NCBI GenBank assembly: GCA_012031335.1
Contig: JAAUTT010000025.1
Location: 1 to 14,389, forward strand
Source of the DNA: Bacteroidales bacterium
GTDB taxonomy: Bacteria > Bacteroidota > Bacteroidia > Bacteroidales > JAAUTT01
DNA: 14,389 nt
Reading direction: 5' to 3'
The notes under the pieces are model-generated. The model did not search any database. It saw nothing but the letters and a program-made list of their open reading frames with translations, and was not told the DNA's origin. The position numbers and the translations under genes are program-made. This document shows positions 1 through 9,371 of the stretch, piece by piece. The stretch's first letter is position 1; the number at the start of each line of letters is the position of its first letter.

Positions 1-1659
1 CGTCCGAACCCAGAAAAACGACGATCAAACTTTGTAATGAAAGTCGTTACACAGGTAATTCCTGGTCGTAATACAAATTATTTCTCCTATAACGCAACTG
101 TTAATAAGCTCAATATCAATGCAACTCTTGGTATGGAAGTTCAGGCGTATAAAGGCAGCGATATATGGGCTAAAGGCTACGATGTTCCCGAAAATGCCGA
201 TTTACAATATCTTGGCGCACATAAGGATATCGTAAAATTTGATTTAGGTGGTGGCGCTGGTCAGAATCGTTTGGCATCAGGTTTCTTCCGTTCCAATTTT
301 TCATGGGACAATCGCTTTCTCTTAACCGGAACCATTCGTATGGACGGTAGTTCTAAGTTCATGAGCGACAAACGCTGGGGATACTTTCCTTCCTTCTCAG
401 CCGGATGGAATCTTGGCAATGAATCTTTTTTGGGTGGTGTGAAAAATACAGTTAATACGCTTAAGCTTCGTGCAGGATGGGGTATCGTTGGTAACCAGGG
501 TAGTGCAGGTGATTTCGACTATGTTTCGAGTGTGAGTGGCGGTTATATTTATGCATTCAACGGTATCCCCATCGACGGAGCATCCAGCGCAGGCTTGCCA
601 ACCGCGAGCTTACATGGGAGTCGGCTGAACAGTATAACATTGGTTTGGATTATGGATTGTGGAACAACTCCCTTTCCGGAAGCGTGGATTACTTTATCCG
701 CAACACAAAGGATATGATCCTGAGCCGCCCTATACCAATGTATGCCGGAAAACAGCGCCCAAATGTAAATGCAGGCACTATGTCGAATAAAGGATTTGAA
801 TTTTCGGTGAACTATTTCAACTCTGCTTTCAGCGATTTTAAATACAACATAGGTTTGAACCTCACCTTTATTCGTAACGAAATTACCAGCCTTGCAGGTG
901 GCGATCCAATTCGCTCGGGAGGTGTAGGTCGTTCGGGTAGCACAACCAAAACCGAAGTAGGTCGCGAGATATCCTATTCTATGGATATAAAACTTCAGGT
1001 ATTTTCAAAACTGCTGATCAGCTTACTAATCATAAATTCAACGATCTTCCGATTCAGCCTGAGGCCCAACTTGGCGATGTCATCTTTCAGGACTTAAGCG
1101 GAGATGGTAAAATTACTGAAGAGGATATGACCTACCTTGGTAGCGCCTCCCCTGATTTTACCGGTGGTTTGAATATTAACCTGAGCTATAAGAATATCGA
1201 TATGGTAGTATTTCTGAATGGTTCGTACGGTAACGAAATCGTAAACGCCATGTATCAGTCGTTGTATTCCTCCCGTATGTTCGAAACCAACATAAGTCGC
1301 GATATGGCTTTGAATCACTGGACTCCTGAAAGACCCGACTCCAATGTTCCCCGCTTAACAGCCGGCGACCCGAATAAAAACGATGAGCGTTTCTCCGATC
1401 GTTGGGTGGAAGATGGTTCTTACCTGAGAATAAAAAATATCCAGTTAGGTTATTCACTTCCCAAAACGCTTATAAACAAAGTTCATATTCAAACCTGCGA
1501 ATTTATGCTTCGTTCGATAACCTCTTTACCTTCACCAATTACTCTGGTTTGGATCCTGAACTGTTTGGCCTGTATGGTAACCCATTCTACTATGGTGTCG
1601 ACCTGGTAAACTATCCTCAGCCCCGCACCATATCTCTGGGTATCAATCTTACACTGTAA
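1..1659 (+). CDS. susC: SusC-like TonB-dependent outer-membrane transporter, C-terminal part, with frame breaks
   Basis: This is the beta-barrel part of a SusC family TonB-dependent transporter, which imports oligosaccharides across the outer membrane with SusD as its lid. The N-terminus lies outside the window. Family signs include RMDGSSKF near 340, GWGIVGNQGS near 478, ELTWESAEQYNIGLDYG from about 606, LGDVIFQDLSGDGKI near 1072, and a C-terminal ISLGINLTL strand. The frame moves 1 to 3 at about 585-598, 3 to 2 at about 977-979 (one T short, restoring SYFYGYKTSGIF), and 2 to 1 at 1491-1493 (one A short, restoring HIQNLRIYASFDN). The first 65 bases also read better in frames 2 and 3, giving DDQTLNESRYTGNSW before RNTNYFSYN, so two extra bases may lie near 36 and 67. 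Corrected, the visible frame runs without a stop to TAA at 1657-1659. SusD follows after 34 bases. Family assignment is secure; the substrate is inferred from neighbours. Confidence 0.93.
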
Positions 1660-1693
1660 AAGCAGGAGAGCAAAATTCTTAAATCATAGAAAA

Positions 1694-3354
1694 ATGAAAA
1701 ATATAAGATACTTCATATTAACAGCAATTGTGGCAATTTCGCTGTCCGGTTGCAACGATTACCTGGACCTGAAACCTCAGGGTTCGGAAAACAGCGATAA
1801 CTTTTTCTTCAGAAGGAAAATGCCGTAAGAGCGGTAAATGGCATATACGACCAGCTTCAGCTCGACGAAGGTGCAGGCCCCGATGGACAGTGGATGGCGC
1901 ATCACCACGACTGGTTTATCGGTGATGTTATATCCGACGATGCCGAAAAAGGAAGTAACGACGGCGACTACCTGGAATTTCGCGATCTGGTTGGATGGGA
2001 TCTGAAATCTTCCCAATCCATGTCTTCGTCATTCTGGATTCATGGTTTCTGGGGCGTTTCGCGCACAAACTACGTGCTCGAGTCGCTTCCAAAAGTATCC
2101 TGGGATCCCAAATTGCGCGACAGACTTACAGGTGAGGCCCTATTTCTGAGAGCTTATTTCTACTGGTATCTGGTAAGAGTTTATGGAGGTGTGCCCTTAT
2201 TCACATCCTCAGTTAAACCATCCGATTTTGGTAAAGTAAAAAGAGCCTCTATTAACGAAATTTATACGCAGATTGAAGCTGACCTTACACAGGCTATTGA
2301 TCTGCTTCCCGAAAAAAGCCTTTACGGAGCTGCCGATATGGGTCGCGCAACCAAAGGTGCTGCCCGTTCCCTGCTTGCAAGAGCTTACATGTATCAGATT
2401 GGTACCGATAAGGACAGCAAAACTACCTGGCAACAGGTGTATGACTTAACCAATGCTGTTATTTCGTCGGGCGAATATACACTTGTATCGAACTATGCCA
2501 AACTTTGGGAAACCGAAAACGATAACAACGAAGAATCGGTTTTCGAGATTCAGTTTGGAATTGGGTCTACCGACCTGGCTCCTGGTTCCATAGGTACCAA
2601 CTTCTTTAACTTCCAGGGTAATCGCAAGGACGACTCAGGCTGGGGTTTCAATAACCCTTCAAAAGATCTTGTTGCAGCTTATGATGCCACCGATCCCCGT
2701 TTATCGTGTGTTATTTATGGCGAATCCTATAATAATGGCATTCTTTACGGAAAAAAGAGAAAATACGACCGCAAAGAACAAGGCACCAACTGGCTGAACA
2801 GAAAAGCTGCTCTCCCGGTAAAACCTGCTCAGGCTAAAGCTGCAGACCGAAATATTAAAATAATCCGTTATGCCGATGTTCTGTTAATGAATGCCGAAGC
2901 AGCATACTACCTTGGTAAAGAAGGAGAAGCACAGACTAAAGTAAATCAGGTTCGCCAGAGAGCCCGTAACAGTTCTTACTGCATGGGTTATGCAGAAGGA
3001 AAAATGGATTACAGTGCAGCCCCGGCTAATGTTAACCTGCCTAACATCTCGTCAACAGGCGATCAGCTTCTGCAGGATATCTGGAAAGAACGCCGCCTCG
3101 AACTTGCCATGGAACAACTTCGTTTTTACGATTTAGTACGTACCGGACGTTTCATGAGCGTTATGGAATCGGAAAAAGACCAGAAACGTGCAGAAGGCCA
3201 GCCTTATGCCGACCAGTACAGATACACCAACATCAAAGCCAATGCTTTGACAAAGTCGATAGATGGTCCAAACGGAAATAAGGTTCCCTTGCTTCCGGTA
3301 CCTCAAACAGAAGTTCAGGCATGGGGAATGGAACAAAATCCCGGTTATAATTAG
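1694..3354 (+). CDS. susD: SusD-like surface glycan-binding lipoprotein, one frame break
   Basis: SusD/RagB family lipoprotein that sits on the SusC barrel and captures glycan at the cell surface. The start is the ATG at 1694, which gives a lipoprotein signal with lipobox LSGC (Cys20) followed by the usual NDYLDLKPQG. The frame then breaks in the T5 run at 1802-1806: one missing T joins SENSDNFF to QKENAVRAVNGIYDQL. Without this correction the ORF would appear to start at 1894 and lose its signal peptide. Later family features are the LFLRAYFYWYLVRVYGGVPL helix (about 2140-2200), the RYADVLLMNAEAAY TPR-like helix (about 2866), the WKERRLELAMEQLRFYDLVR segment (about 3082) and the terminal NPGYN. 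Corrected length is 553 residues, normal for SusD. It lies 34 bases after susC, surely in the same operon. Confidence 0.95.
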
Positions 3355-3463
3355 TAACAGCAATGTAAATGAACAGGCAATGTCTGCGATCCGAAAAAAC
3401 CGGCAAAGTTGATCGATTCGCCACAGACATTTCCTGTGACCTTAAACATAAAATTTTGAACAG

Positions 3464-5143
3464 ATGAAAAAGATATTATACATATTTTCTCTTATTGCTT
3501 CTGCAGCCATAATGTTTCCAGGCTGCGACGAAGACCCCTATTCGCTGGATTACGATATTACCCTTCCGGCAATTAACGTAAATGCCGTTTCAAACGATAA
3601 GCCATTTGTGGGCGACACAATCCGTATCGATGGCGAAAACATGATGACTATTGCAAACATTAGTATTGATGTGTACAACTTCAACATCATCGAAAAACAG
3701 GATAATTACATCCGTATTGTGGTACCACGTGTTATCGAAGGAGGTGCATTTTCAATCACCAACGCCTATAAGCGTCAGTTTACAACTACGCAGGTGTTAA
3801 ATCCACAATTTTATCCTGCAACAGTTGAGGCATGGCCAACAGAAATTCAACGTGGCAAACCTTTCATTTTGAAAGGTCAGAATCTCGACCTGTTGAAGGA
3901 AGTGAAGGTAAACGGTAAAGTTGCCTCTATCATGGGAGCAGCCACGGCTACAAAAGTATCGTATGCTACTGCCGGAATTGAACTTGGCGAAACAGCAATA
4001 ATAGAGGTAACTCCAAAAACCGGCGACAAAAAATCTTCGTCCGAGTTACCAGTTGTAGCACCTAAAAATACCTACCTGCCACAACAAACCATAATGTTAT
4101 GGGATTTTGAAACCGCTCCCGGTACAACAGAAGGTTGGGGAGGAAGTCCATTTACAGCTACGCAGGTTGATGGTTTCTTCGGAAAAGCCTATGAAGTTAA
4201 ATCACCAGCAGGTAACGGATGGAACGGATGCTATATACGACTGACAAATAATAATGGTGGCCAGGGTTATGATCTCTCAGCTTTCAATAAACCGTACATA
4301 ACTTTCCTGGTAAATACAAAAGGAAAGAAAGGTTATGCCAACCCTGCAATTACCATTGGTGGGGCGGAATCGGACAAGCATTTTACCGGTCAGGGTGGCC
4401 AGTACAGCGATAACTATATGATTTCGACAACCGACTGGGAATGGCGTTCGTACGACCTTGAAAAAATGGGATGGTCGAACATCAAAAGCAAAATTGATAA
4501 GATTGATCTGTGGTTCCGCGGTGGAAATGTTGGAGCAGGCGACGAATTCGAAATTATGGTTGATCAGATTATGATAACCGACGGACCCCTTAATCCAACA
4601 CTTGTTTGGGATGCAGAAGCAAAGCTTGGTGGCTCAGTTACTTATGTTGAAAATGGCGGTACCGGACTTACCGGATATTCGCAAGGCAGTAAATACGCTA
4701 CCTACAAATACACAGTTGCCGGTTCGTGGGACTGGGTTGGTGCCATTGCATCAAACAACAATGTAACCCTCGACCCCATTGTTTATTCAAATGGTATTTA
4801 TATCAACTACCTTGTTAACACCGGAAACGCCAATGGTTATGCAGTGCTGGAATATGTTCAGGGTACAAACAAGCTTGCCGATCAGCTGCCTAATGGCGGT
4901 CCTTACGGTGATAACTATATGTTCAAACCTACCAATGGCAATTGGGAATGGCGTTCGCTCAAATTCGATCCTGCTACCTTATCGGTTTGGGGTGGTGCAG
5001 CCGACAAGTTTGATATATCGAAGCCTTTTACAGTGAATATCAATGTTCGAAGTGGTAACATTTCCAGTGGCCCATTCGAAGTTAATCTCGATTACTTTAT
5101 TTTCACTACTGTTCCTCTGGACCCCAACCTTAAACAGGAATAG
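3464..5143 (+). CDS. Surface glycan-binding lipoprotein (SGBP/SusE-position) with IPT-like domains and a duplicated C-terminal module
   Basis: A 559-residue lipoprotein in the usual position of a surface glycan-binding protein, directly after susD. The signal ends in lipobox FPGC (Cys21) and continues DEDP, an acidic run like the Bacteroidota lipoprotein export signal, so surface display is likely. Residues about 35-205 look like two IPT/TIG-type Ig domains (VGDTIRIDGENM and RGKPFILKGQNLDLLKEVKVNG). Residues about 211-378 and 381-553 are two related beta-sandwich-like modules. Each has a strand with F/Y-LVNT followed by GYA, then DNYM (316-319 and 483-486), then WEWRS (from 325 and 494), and ends with a D(Q/Y)-(I/F)-(M/F)-I/F strand. 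Aromatic residues in these blocks could bind glycan. This frame is unbroken, unlike its neighbours. Ligand preference cannot be read from the sequence; mannan is inferred from the GH26 downstream. Confidence 0.87.
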   Translation: MKKILYIFSLIASAAIMFPGCDEDPYSLDYDITLPAINVNAVSNDKPFVGDTIRIDGENMMTIANISIDVYNFNIIEKQDNYIRIVVPRVIEGGAFSITNAYKRQFTTTQVLNPQFYPATVEAWPTEIQRGKPFILKGQNLDLLKEVKVNGKVASIMGAATATKVSYATAGIELGETAIIEVTPKTGDKKSSSELPVVAPKNTYLPQQTIMLWDFETAPGTTEGWGGSPFTATQVDGFFGKAYEVKSPAGNGWNGCYIRLTNNNGGQGYDLSAFNKPYITFLVNTKGKKGYANPAITIGGAESDKHFTGQGGQYSDNYMISTTDWEWRSYDLEKMGWSNIKSKIDKIDLWFRGGNVGAGDEFEIMVDQIMITDGPLNPTLVWDAEAKLGGSVTYVENGGTGLTGYSQGSKYATYKYTVAGSWDWVGAIASNNNVTLDPIVYSNGIYINYLVNTGNANGYAVLEYVQGTNKLADQLPNGGPYGDNYMFKPTNGNWEWRSLKFDPATLSVWGGAADKFDISKPFTVNINVRSGNISSGPFEVNLDYFIFTTVPLDPNLKQE

Positions 5144-5152
5144 GATATGAAG

Positions 5153-5266
5153 AGGCTGTCAGATAGTTGTTAGTTTTTTTGTGTAGTAGTTTTCTGTGGT
5201 TCTCCTACAATCCATATTTGGATGGAGTTCCACAGTTTACACAAAAAAAGCAACGTTGGGCAGCCT
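5153..5266. repeat. Long nested imperfect palindrome between the SGBP gene and GH26
   Basis: About 114 bases fold on themselves in nested arms: 5153-5158 with 5261-5266, 5166-5169 with 5251-5254, a perfect 12-bp arm 5174-5185 (seven T then GTGTA) with 5238-5249, 5194-5199 with 5230-5235, 5202-5205 with 5224-5227, and 5210-5214 with 5219-5223 around a TATT loop. It starts nine bases after the SGBP stop and is followed by a pyrimidine-rich run. It could act as a terminator or attenuator that lowers transcription from the sus genes into GH26, or as a mobile miniature element (the ends read aggctg/cagcct). No flanking duplication was recognised. Confidence 0.7.
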
Positions 5267-5310
5267 TTTCTCTTTCTAATAATTTTTGATCATCAAACGC
5301 ATGCATCCTC

Positions 5311-5427
5311 GTGAAGTTTATTAAAAAGAAAACCAATCGTGAATTTCACTTATTGGTTATGGAATGGATCCTTATTATATTGGGAATAGCCATGGCTGTA
5401 TTTCTGCTGTTTCTTATACTTTTATAA
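5311..5427 (+). CDS. Possible 38-residue single-pass membrane peptide
   Basis: A short frame opens with GTG at 5311 and ends at TAA 5425-5427. It encodes a basic N-terminus (VKFIKKKTNREF) and then a long hydrophobic stretch from about residue 13 to the end (MEWILIILGIAMAVFLLFL in its core), as expected for an N-in single-span membrane peptide. An inner ATG at 5359 would give a 22-residue form. There is no clear ribosome-binding site, which is normal in Bacteroidota. I recognise no family. It ends 19 bases before the GH26 start. It could equally be chance AT-rich sequence, since T-rich codons favour hydrophobic residues; the lysine-rich head joined to a clean hydrophobic span is the only argument for it. 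Confidence 0.3.
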   Translation: MKFIKKKTNREFHLLVMEWILIILGIAMAVFLLFLILL

Positions 5428-5446
5428 AATTAAACTACTAAAATAT

Positions 5447-7484
5447 ATGAACCGTTATTTGATAACTCTATTTTTCATCTTCTCTTTTGCCAGCCTCAGG
5501 GCACAACAGCGTATTGATGACTTTTCGTCCGAAAATCTCGTTAACTGGAATAAAACAGGCGAAACTTTTAATTTACAACTCGAATCAAATGTCTTAAAAA
5601 TTATATATAACCGAACCGCTTCCAGTGGTGCCTGGGATCAGTTTGAACCTTAAAGTTGAGCGATATATCGCTATCAGATTACGAATTACGCATCCGTATC
5701 AAAGCCGATTTCAATTTCCAGTTTACTGCCAAACCCGTTTATGCCGATAACACTAACGACTGGCTTCAAAAGAATGTAACAGCAGGCGACCAGTTTACCG
5801 ATGTCGCTTTCCAGATATCATCTGCCGGTACAAGAAATTTACAATACATTTATTTTTATTTTGATGGTGGCTCAACAACGGCAAAATCGGGTACTGCCTG
5901 GATCGAATCCGTCTCTATCCATATGATTCTGACACAACACCTGAAAAAGAAACTTCTGAATGCAAAAAACTACACGATAGCTCAGTAGCAGGAACTTCTC
6001 CAGGAAATTTCCGGAAACCGCTAAAAGTGAATTTCAAACAGCCATCACCCAGGCCGATGCCATCCTTGAAAATGCTTCTGCCACCCAGCAACAAATTGAT
6101 GAGGCTGTTAACAAGCTTGATATGGCCATGGAAACTTCGAATCGAAGGAAATTCAGGAATCGTCCTTATCACAGATTGCTGTTGCCGATGTTAAAGCAAC
6201 CCGTCGCACCAGGATATTGTATGGGAATATGAAGCTTCTTTCGGGTACGAAAACATTTTTTGGCCATCAGGATGCCACCGGTTATGGAGTTGGCTGGAGT
6301 AACGACGACGACCGCTCCGATGTAAAAGATGTTTGTGGTTCTTACCCGGCATTGGGTGCATGGGGTGTTTCGGGAATAGCTGCCGGTCAGGATTACAGCC
6401 GCGATAAATACCGGGTCGAGAAATTCTACAATCTCGGAGGACTAAACACTTTCGAATTGGCAACTGTGCCGATCCTTACGATGGGAAGTTTTACCAGAAC
6501 GAACTTACCTCAGGAAGAAACATTGTTGCCGATATACTGCCGGGAGGCCCAAAAAATGCCTGGTTTAAGTCACAACTAAAGAACCTTGCCGTTTATTTCA
6601 AAGATCTGAAAGGCACAAATGGTGAGTCGGTTCCTGTTATTTTCCGCCCCTGGCACGAGCACACCGATAACTGGTTCTGGTGGGGAACCGGCAATTGCAC
6701 CAAAGAACAATATATCGACTTATGGAAGTTTACAAAAGTATACCTGAACGACAGCTGTCAGGTTCATAACCTTTTGGTTGCTTATTCGCCCGATCGTTTT
6801 TCCACAAAAACAGCTTACATGGAACGATGGCCGGGCGATGATATTGTCGATATCCTTGGCTTTGATGATTACTGGGATTTGCGTCACAATAATACCGATA
6901 TGGCTGCTTTCACAAACAGTTTAACTCTTTTAGGTGAAATGGCCGACGAAAAAGGAAAAGTCTGCGCCCTTACCGAGGTGGGACAGGAAAAAATCGAAAC
7001 CCTGAACTGGTATACCCAAACACTCCTGAATGGAATTCTCACAAACAATAAAACCAAAAAGGTTATTTATGCCTGTGTTTGGAGAAATGCCAGTACCACC
7101 CATCATTATGCCCCTTACCCGGGTCATCCTGCAGCAGATGATTTTGTCAGCTTCTATAATCACGATTTTACAGTTTTTATGAATAATGTTCCCGAACTTT
7201 ATGAGTCGCTTCAAACAACATCCACAGGTTGGGAAAAACATGAACAGGAAAAAACGGATGTAAAAATATTTCCAAATCCTACATCAGGATTGGTAAAATT
7301 TTCGGAAATTAATGTTGACGCTGATGTCGAGATTTACAATGCAGGAGGACGGTTAATTCTTCAGAAAGAAAATACTGAGTTTATTGACCTTTCACCTTTT
7401 GCTGATGGTATTTATTTATTAAAGATCACAAATAAGAATGGCGACAAGGTAAATAAAAAGGTTCTGCTTTGCCGGAATAAGTAA
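5447..7484 (+). CDS. Modular secreted GH26 endo-beta-mannanase with T9SS sorting domain, five frame breaks
   Basis: Secreted GH26 enzyme, expected to cut beta-1,4-mannan. Order after correction: signal peptide (MNRYLITLFFIFSFASLRAQ); a beta-sandwich CBM-like region (about 5510-5920, RIDDFSSENLVNW to SGTAWIESV); a FIVAR-like helical segment (about 5955-6140: KLHDSSVAGTSPGNFPETA, ATQQQIDEAVNKLDMAMETF); the GH26 catalytic domain (about 6190-7200); and a T9SS type A sorting domain from about 7255 (VKIFPNPTSG to DGIYLLKI). Catalytic signs are FFGHQDATGYGVGW, the acid/base Glu codon at 6657-6659 in RPWHEHT, and the nucleophile Glu codon at 6975-6977 in ALTEVG. Frame breaks lie at about 5648-5651, 5910-5920, 6008-6012, 6136-6137 and 6451-6470; each fits one lost base. 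Adding five bases gives 680 residues with no stop. GH26 and T9SS calls are firm; the CBM family is not assigned. Confidence 0.92.
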
Positions 7485-7535
7485 AAATGATATTCAATTT
7501 ACAATGGTGCATTTACAATGTGTTTCTCAATTATT

Positions 7536-7583
7536 TCTCCGTGCCATTCTGTGTGGTTTAAATAACACACAGAACCATGGAGA
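7536..7583. terminator. Hairpin after GH26, possible terminator or dispersed palindrome
   Basis: A 9-bp perfect stem, 7547-7555 (ttctgtgtg) with 7566-7574, closes a 10-base AT-rich loop. An outer 5-bp stem pairs 7536-7540 (tctcc) with 7579-7583. It lies 52 bases after the GH26 stop. There is no T-tract directly after it, so it is not a classic rho-independent terminator. The wording resembles CTCCGTG/TTCTGTGTGGTTTAAA palindromes that I associate with intergenic repeats in environmental genomes, so it may be a dispersed repeat that shapes mRNA ends. Confidence 0.5.
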
Positions 7584-7708
7584 TTTACATGTGGAGATAA
7601 AATATATATATGAATTGTCCTTGATCCGGAATGATTATCGATCAGGATGAACAATTCATCATGACGAACAGGCAGGTTCAAAACAAACTTTTTAATAAAT
7701 TTTGTACG

Positions 7709-9229
7709 ATGAAAAAATCGAAAATCATTTTAGCTGCTAACTTTTCCTTGTTTGTTCTTTTATTTCTATTGCCTGTATTTACAGTTCAGGCACAAAAAGA
7801 TTCCAGGGCATCGTGGCATATCATAACACGGAAGGGCGACCAGCTTTTCGAAGGCGAAAAACCTTTTCGTTTCATGGGGCTTGCCGCTCCCAATATCCAG
7901 CAAAACGAGTCGCAGATCAGAACCGACAGAACCAATCGCTTTCCTGATGAGTATGAAATCCGCGATATTTTGGATGGTATTCGTCGTGTAGGCGGCCGTG
8001 CCACTCGTACTTTCTCGCTCTCTGTTTATTCGCCCGATGATAAAGGAATGCCTGTTTATATCAGCGGCTACAGGCAATATAACGAAGAAGCCTTTCGCTG
8101 CCTCGACCGTGTAATAGCTCTTAGCCACGAATACGATGTACGTTTGATAATCCCCTTTATTGCTTCACAGTCGTTTGGTGGTATCAGAGGTGTCGATGAG
8201 TTTTCGGCACTTGCCGGTAAACCCAGGGGTTCTTTTTGGACCGATCCCGGCGTAAAGGAAGACTTCCGTCATTTTCTCCGCTTTATACTAAATCGTAAAA
8301 ATACCGTAAACGGACTGTTGTATAAGGACGATCCGGCCATTCTTGCATGGCAACTTGGCAATGAGTTTGGCAGCTACCCTGGCGACAGAGGCTTAAAATA
8401 CGACGAATGGTCGCCGCTGATCCTCGACTGGAGTCTCGAAATGGCTGCCTTCATTAAAAAAGAAGACCCTAACCATTTGATTATGGAAGCAGGCGGCGCC
8501 GATCGCGAAAAGCTCATTGCCGATCCAAACATCGATGTTATCAGCGATCATCTCTACGAATACTGGAACAGGATGGGAGGGCGACCTTGGCAGTTGGCTC
8601 CTATTGCCACCGAATCGTACAACCAGTGCAAAGGTCGCAAACCATTGATGGTAGACGAATTTGGCCTGGGTTCGACGGATAATCTCAGGGAATTGATGGA
8701 GGTAATCAGAGAAACCAATATAGTTGGCGGTTTGCTTTGGAGTATCCGCAGTCACCGCCGCGACGGGGGTTGGTATTACCATAACGAAGGTGGCACACCA
8801 GTCAACTCCTTTCATGTTCCGGGATTTTCATCAGGTTTTGTTTATGAAGAGACCCGCATGCTTGATTTGCTTCGTACGTATGCCTATTCCATCAGGGGCG
8901 AGCAGGTGCCGCCGGTACAAAAACCAAGTCAACCTCCGGTGCTGATGAGTAAAGGAGAAGGTTTTACCTGGCGTGGATCCACAGGCGCGGCCTATTATAT
9001 CATGGAACGTGCGGAATCGGCTACAGGTCCCTGGGCAATTCTTGCAACCGGGCTCGAGGATGCTGTAATAGCCGATGTCAAAACATTTGAACCTTCTGAA
9101 GAAGCAAGTGAGGCGCTCATCCTATATTATGATGCATCGAAAATAGCCGGTAAAACATATTATTACCGAATAAAAGGTGCCAATGTAGCTGGCGAAACCG
9201 GATATTCAAACATTCTGACTATAAAGTAA
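7709..9229 (+). CDS. Secreted GH5-type glycoside hydrolase with C-terminal FN3-like domain
   Basis: A 506-residue clan GH-A glycosidase, probably acting on mannan or manno-oligosaccharides beside GH26. I place the start at the ATG at 7709 because it begins a good type I signal peptide (MKKSKIILAANF to FTVQA, cleavage before QK). A longer frame from 7631 would put 26 polar residues in front of it. The (beta/alpha)8 domain spans about residues 35-395. It carries the Arg-rich strand GGRATRTFSL, the acid/base in WQLGNEFG (Glu219), the nucleophile in MVDEFGLG (Glu317), and an aromatic/His-rich loop (GGWYYHNEGG). Residues about 405-506 look like a fibronectin type III domain (AYYIMERAESATGPW, TYYYRIKGANVAGETGYSN). 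No lipobox and no T9SS tail, so it is probably periplasmic or released by another route. The frame is unbroken. The GH5 subfamily cannot be fixed by eye. Confidence 0.88.
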   Translation: MKKSKIILAANFSLFVLLFLLPVFTVQAQKDSRASWHIITRKGDQLFEGEKPFRFMGLAAPNIQQNESQIRTDRTNRFPDEYEIRDILDGIRRVGGRATRTFSLSVYSPDDKGMPVYISGYRQYNEEAFRCLDRVIALSHEYDVRLIIPFIASQSFGGIRGVDEFSALAGKPRGSFWTDPGVKEDFRHFLRFILNRKNTVNGLLYKDDPAILAWQLGNEFGSYPGDRGLKYDEWSPLILDWSLEMAAFIKKEDPNHLIMEAGGADREKLIADPNIDVISDHLYEYWNRMGGRPWQLAPIATESYNQCKGRKPLMVDEFGLGSTDNLRELMEVIRETNIVGGLLWSIRSHRRDGGWYYHNEGGTPVNSFHVPGFSSGFVYEETRMLDLLRTYAYSIRGEQVPPVQKPSQPPVLMSKGEGFTWRGSTGAAYYIMERAESATGPWAILATGLEDAVIADVKTFEPSEEASEALILYYDASKIAGKTYYYRIKGANVAGETGYSNILTIK

Positions 9230-9294
9230 GCTTTTTACAGTCTTGTGAATTAGTGACTCAATAAAAAACAGCAGGATAATTATTTTAATAAAAA

Positions 9295-9371
9295 TTGACA
9301 TACATTGCATCACCAGATCGTTATGGTGAGCTGATTTATCATCGTTGCGGTACAGCAATTTGAAACTTCCA
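9295..9371 (+). pseudogene. N-terminal stub of a YghZ-type aldo/keto reductase
   Basis: A TTG at 9295 opens a frame reading TYIASPDRYGELIYHRCG. After one missing A at about 9350-9353 (GGTACAGC for GGTAACAGC) it continues NSNLKLP. This matches the start of the L-glyceraldehyde-3-phosphate reductase/YghZ branch of aldo/keto reductases, where the order SPDRY, then Y-x-RCG-x-S-x-LKLP precedes the barrel. The expected next block (AISLGLWHNFG and the catalytic Asp/Tyr/Lys region) is absent: unrelated sequence follows and the CBM6-like gene starts 187 bases later. About 25 of the roughly 330 family residues remain, so the gene is truncated, not just frameshifted. The family call rests on memory of the N-terminal motif. 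Confidence 0.62.

Noticed and set aside
977..1493. Programmed frameshifting in susC
   Set aside because: The breaks lack slippery heptamers with downstream structures, occur repeatedly, and are matched by similar breaks in unrelated neighbouring genes.
7631..7708. Upstream extension of the GH5 gene to an earlier ATG
   Set aside because: It would bury the signal peptide behind 26 polar residues; the ATG at 7709 gives a normal secreted protein.
7690..7708. Bacteroidota TAnnTTTG promoter -7 element just before the GH5 start
   Set aside because: The sequence reads TAAATTTTG, with spacing off by one, and it sits only three bases from the start codon.
8393..8815. 140-codon minus-strand frame inside the GH5 gene
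   Set aside because: It is antisense to the catalytic core of an unbroken GH5 gene and has no family features of its own.
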